Below are positions 54,187 through 62,993 of a stretch of DNA of 64,000 bases, one piece after another. Origin of the DNA: Nonomuraea jiangxiensis (GTDB lineage: Bacteria > Actinomycetota > Actinomycetes > Streptosporangiales > Streptosporangiaceae); the NCBI RefSeq assembly GCF_900099965.1, contig NZ_FNDJ01000001.1, forward strand, positions 107,597-171,596, written 5' to 3'. The notes under the pieces were generated by a model. That model was not told the DNA's origin and ran no database searches. It worked only from the letters and a program-made list of their open reading frames with translations. How positions within the stretch are numbered: position 1 is the stretch's first letter; the number at the start of each line of letters is the position of its first letter. The position numbers and the translations under genes are program-made.

Positions 54187-54903
54187 CTAGGATGCCCAGG
54201 CGCGGGCCGTTCTGACGATCTCCTCCAGGTGGTCGCTGTGGGCGCCGCGCCAGTAGACCTGGCCGCAGATGCCGCAGCGGCCGTAGGCGTCGTAGTTGCG
54301 CCGGGTGCCCGCCCGCAGCAACGGCTCGACCTCGCCCTTGGCGACGGGCACCAGCTCGCCGTTGCACGCGGTGCAGCGCGTCCACGGGGACAGCGGCGGG
54401 GAGAAGCGTTCGAGCAGGTCGCGTAGCTGGTCGGCGGGGCGGGAGCCGCGCACGTACGCGCCCAGCCACAGGGCGCGCCGGCGCAGCAGGCCGCGGTCCT
54501 GGGTGAGCAGCACCCTGCGCTCGGCGTTGGCCTGCACCACGAGCGCGGGGTCGTCCATGTCGTTGTGGTAGGCGGCGTCGATGCCGAGCAGCCGTAGCCG
54601 CCGCGCCAGCGTGCCCAGGTGGACGTCCAGCAGGAAGCGCGGCTCGGCCGGGAGCTGCTGCGGGCGGGGCACCGGGTGGATCTCCACCACGTCACCGGGC
54701 ACGAGCTGGTAGGAGGGCGGCACGCCGTGGCCGGCCACGATCATCGGGCCCACCTCGGTCAGCGGGATGCCGAGCGACTCGATGTGATGGCCCAGCGTGG
54801 AGGTGCCGTCCAGAGCCACCTCCTGCCACTCCTGGCGGCGGCTCACCGGCAGGAACATCCTCAGCTCTGAGGCGATGCGCAGGCTTGTTGTCACATTGTC
54901 CAT
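54187..54903 (-). CDS. Mut7-C RNase-domain protein with ubiquitin-like N-terminus
   Basis: 238 residues. Residues ~1-80 form a Mut7-C ubiquitin/RNase partner domain (SLRIASELRMFLPVSRRQEWQEVALDGTSTLGHHIESLGIPLTEVGPMIVAGHGVPPSY), and residues ~88-235 are the Mut7-C PIN-like domain (FLLDVHLGTLARRLRLLGIDAAYHNDMDDPALVVQANAERRVLLTQDRGLLRR) with conserved Asp, ending in a zinc ribbon (CTACNGEL, CGICGQVYWRGAHSDHL). Predicted RNase, possibly tRNA or toxin related. Start codon ATG 54903; divergent from the TAXI gene with 26 bases between starts. Confidence 0.88.
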   Translation of the reverse strand: MDNVTTSLRIASELRMFLPVSRRQEWQEVALDGTSTLGHHIESLGIPLTEVGPMIVAGHGVPPSYQLVPGDVVEIHPVPRPQQLPAEPRFLLDVHLGTLARRLRLLGIDAAYHNDMDDPALVVQANAERRVLLTQDRGLLRRRALWLGAYVRGSRPADQLRDLLERFSPPLSPWTRCTACNGELVPVAKGEVEPLLRAGTRRNYDAYGRCGICGQVYWRGAHSDHLEEIVRTARAWAS

Positions 54904-54917
54904 TCTGTGGCACCGGT

Positions 54918-54923
54918 TAACGT
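54918..54923 (+). promoter_or_regulatory. -10 element before the TAXI gene
   Basis: TAACGT, six bases before ATG 54930, no ribosome site. Confidence 0.45.
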
Positions 54924-54929
54924 GAATTC

Positions 54930-55835
54930 ATGCCGATATCCCGCCGCGCCCTCCTCGGGTTCGCCGCGCTGGCGGCCGGGTGCTCGGCCGCCGGGGAGCC
55001 GATGCCGGAGCTGCGGCTGGCGACGGGGTCGGCAGGCGGGCCCTACGAGCAGTTCGGCGACCGGCTGGCGGCCGAGTTACGGCGTGACGGGCTCGCGGTG
55101 CGGGTGCTGAAGACCGCCGCCAGCGTGCAGAACCTGGCGATGATGGCCGACGGGCGGGCCGATGCCGGGTTCGCGCTGGCCGACAGCGCCGACGACGCGG
55201 TCACGTTGCGCCACCAGCCGGTGTCGGCGCTGGCCAGGGTGTACCTGAACTACGTGCACCTGGTGACCCGGCGCGGCGGGGGCATCGCCGCTCTGGGGGA
55301 TCTGGCCGGGCGGGCGGTCTCCATCGGGGAGGAGGGCTCGGGCACCGCGGTGACCGCCATCCGCGTGCTGGCCGCGGCCGGTCTCCCGACTCCGCCCGAG
55401 GTCTCCAGGCTGGGTCTGGACGCGTCGATCAAGGCGCTGCGGGGTGGCGGGCTCGACGCGTTCTTCTGGTCCGGCGGCGTGCCCACGCCCGCGCTGGCCT
55501 CGCTCGGCGACATCGAGCTCGTCCCGCTCGAATCGCTGGTGCCGGTGCTGCGCCGCCGCTTCGGTCCCGTCTACGAGCACGCCGTCGTCCCCGCCCACGT
55601 GTACGGCGGCGCGAAACCGGTGCCCACCGTGGGCACCCCCAGCTATCTGATGTGCCGTACGGGGCTGTCCGGCGACCTGGCCTACACCGTCACCGAGACC
55701 CTGTTCCGCGCCCGCGACCGCCTGCACGCCCCCTCGGCCCCGGGCGGCCGCCTGGACAGCCGCTACGCCATCGGCACCGGCGTCGTCCCCCTGCATCCCG
55801 GCGCCGCCCGCTACTACCGCTCCGTCTACGGCTGA
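54930..55835 (+). CDS. TAXI family solute-binding lipoprotein
   Basis: 301 residues, with a twin-Arg-like start (SRRALLGFAALAAGC) and a lipobox Cys18. TAXI proteins are periplasmic-type binding proteins of TRAP transporters for glutamate-like or dicarboxylate ligands: LRLATGSAGGPYEQFGDRLAAEL (the GSxGGxY motif), LQTAASVQN-like KTAASVQNLAMMADGRADAGFAL, VYLNYVHLVTRRGGGI, and SIGEEGSGTAVTAIRVL. No TRAP membrane subunit is present in the window. It converges on a histidine kinase/response regulator/MFS operon, so a sensory role is plausible. Confidence 0.88.
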   Translation: MPISRRALLGFAALAAGCSAAGEPMPELRLATGSAGGPYEQFGDRLAAELRRDGLAVRVLKTAASVQNLAMMADGRADAGFALADSADDAVTLRHQPVSALARVYLNYVHLVTRRGGGIAALGDLAGRAVSIGEEGSGTAVTAIRVLAAAGLPTPPEVSRLGLDASIKALRGGGLDAFFWSGGVPTPALASLGDIELVPLESLVPVLRRRFGPVYEHAVVPAHVYGGAKPVPTVGTPSYLMCRTGLSGDLAYTVTETLFRARDRLHAPSAPGGRLDSRYAIGTGVVPLHPGAARYYRSVYG

Positions 55836-55883
55836 TCCGGGCACCTCGCCCGGGGCCCGTCCGGGGTGCGGCCGATCGGCTCG

Positions 55884-57221
55884 CTATCCTTCCGGGGCGG
55901 CCGGCTGGGCCGGGCTCAACTCCACCACCAGTCCGTGCGGCGTGGCGGGCAGCAGCCGCAGCGTGGCCCCGCACGCCCTGGCCAGTTCGGTGGCGATGGC
56001 CAGGCCGAGCCCGCTGCCCGGCACGTTCGCGTGCGCCGCCGACCGCCAGAACCGCCCCGGCGCCTCGGCCCGCTCCTCCTCGCCCAGCCCGGGGCCGTCG
56101 TCGGCGACCCGGAGCACCCCGTCCACCAGGGTGACGGTCACGGTGCCCCCCGCGGGCACGAACTTCTGGGCGTTGTCGAGGGCGATGTCCGCGATCCGGG
56201 CCGCCGCCTCCGGCACGACCGCCATCTCCGAAATGTCGGTCACCAGCCGCACCCCCTTCGCCGCATACACCTCCTCCCACTCCCGCAGCCGCCGCCCCAG
56301 CCGGACCTCCTTGCCCGCGCCGCCCGTCGCCTCCACCCTGGCCAGCGCCAGCAGGTCCGCCACCAGCAGCGTCAGCCGGTCCAGCTCCGCCAGCGCCTCC
56401 TGGAACTCGGCGGTGCCCTCGGCCCGAAGATGCGGCTCCAGGTTCTCCAGTCGCAGCCCCAGCACCGTGAGCGGGGTGCGCAGCTCGTGCGAGGCGTCGG
56501 CGACGAACGCCCGCTGCTTCTCCATCGCGCCGGAGACCGCATCGGCCATCGCGTTGAACCGCTCCTCCAGCCGCCGCAGCTCCGAGGGCCCGACCCCCGG
56601 ATGCGCCCGCGCGTCCAGCCGGCCCCGCGCGATGGCCCGCGTCGTGCGGTCCAGCTCGGTGACCGGCCGCAGGATCCACCGGGCCAGCCGCCGGGCCACC
56701 AGCGCCGCGCACGCCAGTGCCGCCAGCGCCCCCGCCGCCAGCGCCGCCCACACCAGCGACACGTCCCGCCGGGCCTGGTCGGTGGGCGCCTCCAGCAGCA
56801 CCACGCCGGACATCTGCGCGTCCCGGCCCGCCGGCTCGGCCAGCAGCACCATGGCCGGGCCGAGCGGGCTGATCGTGGGCAGGTCCTCGGTCGTGCGGCC
56901 GGACAGGGCCAGCCGGGTCGCGTCCCGGTCGTCGGCGTCGAACCGGCCCGCGGAGGCCCGGATGACGCCGTCCCGGTCGCGTACGCGTACCGCGGCCCCG
57001 TACAGGTCGGCGTAGCGGGTGATCTCGGTGACCAGCCCCGTGAGGTCGTCCTCCCTGGTCGCCTGGTCGGCCAGCTCCGCGAAGCGGGTGGCGTCGGCGC
57101 GGCGGTCGAGCAGCAGGCGGTTCGTCCGGTGCGAGGCGTAGGCCAGGCCCAGCGGGACGGCCAGCGCCGCGATGATGATCACGATCAGCGTGGTGAACGT
57201 GACCACCAGCCGGGAGTTCAC
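55884..57221 (-). CDS. Sensor histidine kinase
   Basis: 445 residues: N-terminal helix (RLVVTFTTLIVIIIAALAVPLGLAYA), an external sensor of ~130 residues (to about 160), second helix (VWAALAAGALAALACAALVARRLA), HAMP, HisKA (FVADASHELRTPLTVL, phospho-acceptor H245), and HATPase_c with NAQKFV, DDGPGLG, and GSGLGLAIATEL. Its start overlaps the response regulator stop by four bases. The layout resembles the TctE-type kinases that work with a solute-binding protein, here the convergent TAXI gene. Confidence 0.92.
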   Translation of the reverse strand: MNSRLVVTFTTLIVIIIAALAVPLGLAYASHRTNRLLLDRRADATRFAELADQATREDDLTGLVTEITRYADLYGAAVRVRDRDGVIRASAGRFDADDRDATRLALSGRTTEDLPTISPLGPAMVLLAEPAGRDAQMSGVVLLEAPTDQARRDVSLVWAALAAGALAALACAALVARRLARWILRPVTELDRTTRAIARGRLDARAHPGVGPSELRRLEERFNAMADAVSGAMEKQRAFVADASHELRTPLTVLGLRLENLEPHLRAEGTAEFQEALAELDRLTLLVADLLALARVEATGGAGKEVRLGRRLREWEEVYAAKGVRLVTDISEMAVVPEAAARIADIALDNAQKFVPAGGTVTVTLVDGVLRVADDGPGLGEEERAEAPGRFWRSAAHANVPGSGLGLAIATELARACGATLRLLPATPHGLVVELSPAQPAAPEG

Positions 57222-57883
57222 GCCGTCGAGCCCAGCCGGTAGCCGGTGCCGCGCAACGTCTCCACCAGCCCGGGCCGGCCCGTCTTCGCCCGCAGGTTGG
57301 ACACGTGCACGTCGAGCGAGCGGGAGGCGGACAGCAGCGGGTCACCCCAGATCTCGTCCAGGATCTCCTCCCGGCCGCGCACCACGCCGGGCTCACGCGC
57401 CAGCATCGCCAGCAGGTCGAACTCCCGCCTGGTCAGCGCCACCGGCTCGCCCGCCACCGCCACCTGCCGGCACTCCAGGTCGATGCGGACGTCGCCCACG
57501 CACACCACGTCGTCACGCGGCGGGCGCGGCCGGGTGCCACGCCGCACCACCGCCTCCATGCGCGCCATCAGCTCGACCGTACGGAACGGCTTGACCAGGT
57601 AGTCGTCGGCCCCCGAACGCAGGCCGCGCAGCACCTCCCGCTCCTCCGTACGGGCGGTGACCACGATCAGCGGCACCGCCGACACCCGGCGCAGGCGGCG
57701 CAGCGCGTCGAGACCGTCCATGTCGGGCAGCCCCAGGTCCAGCAGGACGAAGTCGGCGCCCCCCGCCAGGCGGAGGGCGTCGACGGCCAGCCCCGACCGG
57801 GTGACCTGGTGGCCGTGCCGGGCGAGGGCGGTGGTGAGCGCGGAGGCGAGCCGATCGTCGTCCTCGACCAGCAGAACTCGCAT
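57218..57883 (-). CDS. OmpR-family response regulator
   Basis: 221 residues: receiver domain with acidic pocket (LLVEDDDRL), phospho-acceptor Asp49 in FVLLDLGLPDMDG, VTAR and the Lys of YLVKPF, then a winged-helix DNA-binding domain (GEPVALTRREFDLLAMLAREPGVVRGREEILDEIWG ... RSLDVHVSNLRAKTG ... TLRGTGYRL). Pairs with the adjacent kinase. Only nine bases separate it from the MFS gene upstream, so the three genes probably form one operon with the MFS transporter first. Confidence 0.94.
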   Translation of the reverse strand: MRVLLVEDDDRLASALTTALARHGHQVTRSGLAVDALRLAGGADFVLLDLGLPDMDGLDALRRLRRVSAVPLIVVTARTEEREVLRGLRSGADDYLVKPFRTVELMARMEAVVRRGTRPRPPRDDVVCVGDVRIDLECRQVAVAGEPVALTRREFDLLAMLAREPGVVRGREEILDEIWGDPLLSASRSLDVHVSNLRAKTGRPGLVETLRGTGYRLGSTA

Positions 57884-57892
57884 GACGCCAGG

Positions 57893-59206
57893 TTAGACGG
57901 GCGCGGGAGAGGTGCTCTCCGCGGCCCGCTCCGCCCGCGACAGGGCGACGTCCCTGGTCTCGCGCATGGTGAGGTAGACGACGAGGGACACGGCGGCGCA
58001 ACCGGCGACGTACCAGAAGAAGCCGGACTCGATGCCGCTGTCCTTGAACCACAGCGCCACGTACTCGGCCGTGCCGCCGAAGAGGGCGTTCGCGATGGCG
58101 TAGGGGAGTGCCACGCCGAGTGCGCGCACGTGCGTGGGGAACAGCTCGGCCTTCACCACGGCGTTGATCGAGGTGTAGCCGGTGACGATGACCAGGCCGG
58201 CGAGCGAGAGCGTGAGGGCCCCGGCGAAGCCCCCGACCTGGCCGAGCGCCGTCATCAGCGGCACCGTGCCCAGCATCGACCCGATCCCGAACGCGATCAG
58301 CAACGGCCTGCGCCCGATCCGGTCCGACAGCGCCCCGGCCGCCGGCTGCAGGCACATGAAGATCAGCAAGGCGAAGAAGCTGACCAGCGTGGCCGTCTCC
58401 TTCTCCAGGCCGGCCGTGTTCGACAGGTACTTGGTGAGGTAGGTGGTGTAGGTGTAGTACGCGACCGTGCCGCCCATGGTCAGGGCGATGACCAGCAGTG
58501 CCTCACGGCGGTGCGCGAGCAGCTCCCTGATCGTGCCGCGGCCGCCGTGCCCGGCCTCCCGCTCCTCCTCGCCGTACGCCTCCGTCTCCAGGAGGCTGCG
58601 GCGCAGGTAGAACACGACCGCGGCGGCCAGGGCGCCGACCACGAACGGGATGCGCCAGCCGTAGGAGTTCAGGGCCTCCTTGGACAGCGTGTTCTGCAGG
58701 ATGATCTGCAGGCCGAGGCCGACGAGCTGGCCGGCGGTCATGGAGACGTACTGGAAGCTGGAGGCGAAGCCGCGCCGGCCCTGCGGGGTGGCCTCGGTGA
58801 GGTAGGTGGCGCTGGCCGCGTACTCGCCGCCCACGGACAGGCCCTGTAGCAGGCGCGCCACCACCAGCACCAGGGCGCCGAAGTAGCCGACCGCGTCGTA
58901 CGTCGGGGCCACGGCGATCAGCAGGGCGCTGGCGGACATCAGGGTGACGGTGAGGGTGAGCGCCGCCTTGCGGCCCCGGCGGTCGGCGTAGCGGCCGAGC
59001 AGCCAGCCGCCGAGCGGGCGCATGAAGAAGCCGACGGCGAAGATGGCGGCGGTGTTGAGCAGCTTGGCCGTGTCGTCGCCCTCGGGGAAGAACGACGCGG
59101 CGAAGTAGACGGCGAAGCTGCTGTAGACGAACCAGTCGTACCACTCGACCAGATTGCCGACAGAGCCGCCGACCACCGCCTTCCACGGCACGCGTGCCTT
59201 GCTCAA
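57893..59206 (-). CDS. MFS metabolite:H+ symporter (KgtP/ProP-like)
   Basis: 437 residues with twelve predicted helices. The start SKARVPWKAVVGGSVGNLVEWYDWFVYSSFAVYFAASFFP and GRYADRRGRKAALTLTV, AATYLTEATPQGRRGFASSFQ, and LSDRIGRRPLL motifs place it in the 2.A.1.6 metabolite:H+ symporter group that includes alpha-ketoglutarate and proline/betaine carriers. The start is TTG 59206 with a perfect aggagg five bases upstream. Its operon with a two-component system suggests uptake of a carboxylate regulated by that system. Confidence 0.9.
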   Translation of the reverse strand: MSKARVPWKAVVGGSVGNLVEWYDWFVYSSFAVYFAASFFPEGDDTAKLLNTAAIFAVGFFMRPLGGWLLGRYADRRGRKAALTLTVTLMSASALLIAVAPTYDAVGYFGALVLVVARLLQGLSVGGEYAASATYLTEATPQGRRGFASSFQYVSMTAGQLVGLGLQIILQNTLSKEALNSYGWRIPFVVGALAAAVVFYLRRSLLETEAYGEEEREAGHGGRGTIRELLAHRREALLVIALTMGGTVAYYTYTTYLTKYLSNTAGLEKETATLVSFFALLIFMCLQPAAGALSDRIGRRPLLIAFGIGSMLGTVPLMTALGQVGGFAGALTLSLAGLVIVTGYTSINAVVKAELFPTHVRALGVALPYAIANALFGGTAEYVALWFKDSGIESGFFWYVAGCAAVSLVVYLTMRETRDVALSRAERAAESTSPAPV

Positions 59207-59359
59207 AGTGACCTCCTGGGGGGTGTGGGTGCAGGTCAGAGCCTTTCCCCAGAAGGTTGTTCGGGCAAGCTGAGCCGGGCCAGATCTAACCTGCGCTTAA
59301 CATGAGCTTTGCCTGCGCCATGCCGTGGCGCCCGCGTGCCCGGCCTCGCGTCGTCAGCT

Positions 59360-59432
59360 CAGCGGCTTCGTGCGGTCGCTTCAGCGGCCTCGCGCGCTTC
59401 AGCGGCCTTGCGCGCTTAGGTGGCCTCGCGTC
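59360..59432. repeat. ~23-nt degenerate repeat downstream of the kinase gene
   Basis: Three to four copies of cttcagcggcctcgcgcg with variation lie just past the kinase stop, between it and the MFS promoter. Confidence 0.5.
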
Positions 59433-59433
59433 G

Positions 59434-61629
59434 TCACTCCAGGGGTGGGTTGGCGTTTTTCGCCCGTTCCAGGGCGAGCTCGGGCCAGAACTGGCCGGCC
59501 GCGGGGGCCGCCTCGCCGTACTCGGGGTCCTCCTTGCCGCTGGTGCCGCGCGTGCACGGGCCGCTGGAGGTGCCCGGCCGCGCGATCCACAGGTAGGCGT
59601 CGACCAGCTCGTCCCCGGTCTCGGTGGTGGGGCGCGCGCCGACACCCCGGTCCGGCGGGTTGCACCACACCTGCGGATCGGCGTATTTGCGGGTCGGGGT
59701 CCAACTGCCCCGGCCGTTCCTGCTGGTGTCGACGACGAAGTGCGGCGGCTTCACCGTGTCGGACCGCTGGCCCGGCGGGCAGATCTCCGCCTTCCCTTCG
59801 AGCAGGACGCTGACGCAGTCGGACACCGCCTTGCCATAGGCGACGATCTTGTCCGTGCTCTGGTAGCCGGCGGTGTTGACGACGAACCCGTCCGCCTTCT
59901 CCACCCCGGCTCCGACCAGCCGTTTCGCCATGGTCTCGATGCCCGGTCCCAAGTCGTGGCCGCCGTCGAGGTAGACGGCGGTGGCGTTGTTCCTCTTGAG
60001 CGAGCTCACGGCCTGGCGCAGGGCCTTGTAGCGGCCCTCGGGAGAGCCCTGCTCGTCACAGTTCTTGGAACCGGGAAGGTTGACCAGGCCGGAGGGTTCG
60101 AGAATGATCACGGCCTTGTTCGGGCCGATCCGCTCGGCCTGGTCCTCGATCCAGTCGAGGTAGTCCTGTACGGCGGCGTCACGGGCGGGGCGGCAGTCCC
60201 GGCCGGGGATGGAGTTGATCATGAACACCGGGACGCCGCCGTCCTCCCTGGCGGCGGTGAGCCGGTCGATGACCTCCTTCGTGTCCGGCGAGCTGAGCCG
60301 GATGGCGAAGGGGACGGCGGCCAGCTTGTGCAGGAGCGCGGCGTCCTTGGCACGGTCGGCGTCCCAGAGCTTCGCCTGCCCTTCCGCGTTCGGCTCCTTA
60401 GGGGCGTAGAAGGTGACGGGGCCGGCGGCTGTCAGGGGGTTCTGCGGGCTGGAGACCGGCAGGGCGGTGGTGGGGGTGCCGGTGCCGGTGGCGCCCTGGT
60501 CGGTGCCGGACCGGGCCGCAGGAGGACGGCTCTGTGACGGGGCGTCCCCGTTGCGCCACACGAGGGCCGTGGTGACGGTGGCGACCGCCACGACGATGGC
60601 CGCGGCCGCCGCCAGCAGCCCACGCCGCCGGGCCGCCGCCCGGCCCGGCCCTGCTTCGGCCGTACTGGCGGGTTCGTCTCCCGGGCCGGTGTCAGCCATG
60701 GGTTCTAGGTGCTCTGGGCCTGCGGGGTCTGCGTGTCCCGGTCCTGAGGGACCCGGTGCTGCCGCCGGCTCCGCGTCGTTGCCTGTCGTGCCTGGGCCGT
60801 GGGCGGGTGGGAACGACACGTCGCCGGGTTGCGGGGCCGTGCTGAGGTGGTCCATGAGGTCCTGGGCCGTGGGGCGCTGGGCCGGGTTCTTGGCCAGGGA
60901 CGCCAGCACCAGGTCCCGGAGCGGGCCCGAGAGGCCGGTCAGGTCGGGCTGCTCGTTGAGGATGCGCAGGAGAACGGCGGGGACCGGGCTCGAGCCGAAG
61001 GGCGGCACGCCACCGGCCGCGAAGGCCACCGTGGCGCCCCAGGAGAAGACGTCCGAGGCCGGGCCGATGGTGGCGCCCGACACCTGCTCAGGCGACATGT
61101 ACGCGGGCGTGCCCACGACGGCGCTACTGATCTCACCCTCCGCCAGCTGGGCGATCCCGAAGTCGATGACCTTGGGACCCACCTGGGAGAGCAGGACGTT
61201 TCCCGGCTTGAGGTCACGGTGCACCACCCCGGCCCCGTGGATGGCGCGCAGGGCCATGGCCATCGCGGCGGCCAGGCCGTCGAGCGTCGATCCCGTCAGC
61301 GGCCCCGAGGCGCGTACGGCCTGGCCCAGGCTGGGGCCTTCGACGTATTCGGTGACCAGGTAGGCCCGGTCACCCTCGACGTCGGCGTCCAGGACGGGTG
61401 CCGTACAGAACCTGGCGACCCGCTTGGCGGCGGCCACCTCGCGGGCGAAGCGGCGGCGGTAGTCGGCGTCGGCACGCATCCCGGCGTGGATCAGCTTGAC
61501 CGCCACCCGCGTGCCGTCGGGGGCCCGCCCGAGGTAGACGACACCCATGCCGCCCTCGCCCAGCCTCCCCAGGAGCGCGTACGGCCCCACCTGTCCCGGA
61601 TCCCCGTCCCGCAGCGCGTCCAAGGTCAT
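59434..61629 (-). CDS. Transmembrane Ser/Thr protein kinase fused to a GH6-like ectodomain
   Basis: 731 residues. The cytoplasmic kinase (~1-280) is complete: GEGGMG (24-29), K45, E64, HRDLKPGN with D139, DFG with D156, GTPAYMSPEQ. A Pro/Gly linker leads to one membrane helix (~334-357), then a Ser/Thr/Pro linker and a GH6-like domain (~401-731). GH6 motifs seen: IPGRDC (D478), YLDGGH (D555), VDTSRNG (D634), WCNPPDRG, and DAYLWI. The normal acid motif EPD reads EPS (S513), and the usual active-site Tyr before PGRDC is Asn472. This suggests a glucan-binding sensor rather than a cellulase. It is transcribed alone. Confidence 0.9.
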   Translation of the reverse strand: MTLDALRDGDPGQVGPYALLGRLGEGGMGVVYLGRAPDGTRVAVKLIHAGMRADADYRRRFAREVAAAKRVARFCTAPVLDADVEGDRAYLVTEYVEGPSLGQAVRASGPLTGSTLDGLAAAMAMALRAIHGAGVVHRDLKPGNVLLSQVGPKVIDFGIAQLAEGEISSAVVGTPAYMSPEQVSGATIGPASDVFSWGATVAFAAGGVPPFGSSPVPAVLLRILNEQPDLTGLSGPLRDLVLASLAKNPAQRPTAQDLMDHLSTAPQPGDVSFPPAHGPGTTGNDAEPAAAPGPSGPGHADPAGPEHLEPMADTGPGDEPASTAEAGPGRAAARRRGLLAAAAAIVVAVATVTTALVWRNGDAPSQSRPPAARSGTDQGATGTGTPTTALPVSSPQNPLTAAGPVTFYAPKEPNAEGQAKLWDADRAKDAALLHKLAAVPFAIRLSSPDTKEVIDRLTAAREDGGVPVFMINSIPGRDCRPARDAAVQDYLDWIEDQAERIGPNKAVIILEPSGLVNLPGSKNCDEQGSPEGRYKALRQAVSSLKRNNATAVYLDGGHDLGPGIETMAKRLVGAGVEKADGFVVNTAGYQSTDKIVAYGKAVSDCVSVLLEGKAEICPPGQRSDTVKPPHFVVDTSRNGRGSWTPTRKYADPQVWCNPPDRGVGARPTTETGDELVDAYLWIARPGTSSGPCTRGTSGKEDPEYGEAAPAAGQFWPELALERAKNANPPLE

Positions 61630-61692
61630 AACCGGTCAGGTTAGCCCTGGGGGCCGGGTTGTTCCATGTCCCTTTGTCGCGTGACTCGCCGT

Positions 61693-62670
61693 TCAAGCCC
61701 TTTTGTCCTCCAGCCGCCACTCGTTCCACTCGTCGAAGAGTTCGAAGCCCATGGCCTCGTTGATGGCCAGCATGGGGCCGTTGGAGGTGGCGTTCCAGGT
61801 GATGATCCGCTCCAGGTGGGGCTCACTCTCGCGCAGCCAGAGCAGGTTGCTGAGCTTGAGCAGCAGGCCCAGCCGGTGGCCCCGGTGCTCGCTCAGCACC
61901 ATCGTGTCCGCCTGGGAGCCCCAGCCGTCCGAGCGGTCGGCTTCGAGGTAGACGCGCGTGTATCCGGCGGGAGCGCCGTCCTGGTCGCGGCGGGCGATCG
62001 TCGTGTAGCAGGTCCGGCCGGTGAGGGGGATGTCCTGCTCGCGAGCGCGCAGGCGTTCGGTGGTGAAGTGGGCGTCCTCGAGGTCCGCGTCGCGCGGGGC
62101 GTCGTTCATGCCGCCCATCAGGGTGGCGAGGTCGGGGAGGAGGGCGGGGTCGGCGGGGCCTGTCCAGCGCTCCAAGCTGTAGCCCTCGACTCGGGGGAGC
62201 AGGCGTTCGAGCGCCGCCCAGTCGGCTCTGCGCAGGTCGAGCGTGCGGCGGGCCTCGACGAGTGAGACCGTCATGCCGTGCGCCCGCGCGAACCGGGAGC
62301 CCACGCCGGTGACGGGCGTCTCGGTGAGGAGCAGCCGCCTGCCGTGGGCGCGCATGCGGTCCAGGGCGTGCTCGAAGAGCCGGGAGCCGAGGCCGTGGCC
62401 GCGCCGCTCGGGGCGTACCGACAGGGGGAAGATCCAGCCCATGTGGGTGTTGTCGAGCTGGGGGAACGACAGCGCGTAGCCGCCGGCGACCTCGCCCTCT
62501 TCGACCGCCACCCACGCCTCGTTCCGTTCGCCGGGGGCGTCGGTGCAGACGGCGTGGCGGAAATGGGCCAGGGACAGCTTGGGGCCGGGGTCGTCGGCGC
62601 TGCCGGCCACGTATGCGTCGTGCAGACCCAGGATGAGCTGGTCGTCGAGGTCGACGGGCTGGAGGCGCAT
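61693..62670 (-). CDS. Protein with two tandem GNAT acetyltransferase domains
   Basis: 325 residues with an N-terminal GNAT domain (~1-165: WVAVEEGEVAGGYAL, PLSVRPERRGHGLGSRLFEHALDRM with the acetyl-CoA R/QxxGxG/A motif) and a second (~170-325: YTTIARRDQDGAPAGYTRVYLE, TMVLSEHRGHRLGLLLKLSNL, NATSNGPMLAINEAMGF). Similar double-GNAT proteins are frequent in actinomycetes; one domain is often inactive, but both keep the glycine motif. The ATG at 62670 is chosen (MRLQPVDLDD); ATG 62694 upstream is an alternative. Follows the DUF2630 gene on the same strand. Confidence 0.85.
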   Translation of the reverse strand: MRLQPVDLDDQLILGLHDAYVAGSADDPGPKLSLAHFRHAVCTDAPGERNEAWVAVEEGEVAGGYALSFPQLDNTHMGWIFPLSVRPERRGHGLGSRLFEHALDRMRAHGRRLLLTETPVTGVGSRFARAHGMTVSLVEARRTLDLRRADWAALERLLPRVEGYSLERWTGPADPALLPDLATLMGGMNDAPRDADLEDAHFTTERLRAREQDIPLTGRTCYTTIARRDQDGAPAGYTRVYLEADRSDGWGSQADTMVLSEHRGHRLGLLLKLSNLLWLRESEPHLERIITWNATSNGPMLAINEAMGFELFDEWNEWRLEDKRA

Positions 62671-62740
62671 GTGGCCAGCAAAGCGTATGGGCATGGCCGG
62701 GGCCAACGCATTTTCCGGGCCCCTACCAGGGATTTGTCGC

Positions 62741-62986
62741 CTACTGGCGGTAGTTCTCCACATCGCCGGCCGGGCGGGCGGTGGCGCCGTCGGGGTCATC
62801 GCCCACGCTGCGTCTGGCCCGGCGCTGCCTGAGGAGGTCCCAGCACTGGTCGAGGGCGACCTCGAGCTCCTTGATGCGCGCGTGTTCCTGGTCCGTGCTC
62901 AGTTCGCCGGCCGCCAGCTTGTCCCGCAGGTCGTGCTCCTCGGTGACCAGGGCACTGATCCTGGTGAGTATCTCGTTGTCCCGCAT
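62741..62986 (-). CDS. DUF2630 family small protein
   Basis: 81 residues, a helical actinobacterial family of unknown function. Nearly the whole sequence is the conserved coiled-coil-like hairpin, MRDNEILTRISALVTEEHDLRDKLAAGELSTDQEHARIKELEVALDQCWDLLRQRRARRSVGDDPD. ATG 62986 follows TAGAGT by seven bases; the frame extends to 63019 but lacks conservation. It is divergent from the dimethylargininase gene with 38 bases between starts. Confidence 0.88.
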   Translation of the reverse strand: MRDNEILTRISALVTEEHDLRDKLAAGELSTDQEHARIKELEVALDQCWDLLRQRRARRSVGDDPDGATARPAGDVENYRQ

Positions 62987-62993
62987 GTCCAAG

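Noticed and set aside
54152..54469. N-terminal extension of the AfsR-like protein
   Set aside because: It is antisense-frame sequence inside the Mut7-C gene; the SARP domain begins at GTG 54151 with a good ribosome site.
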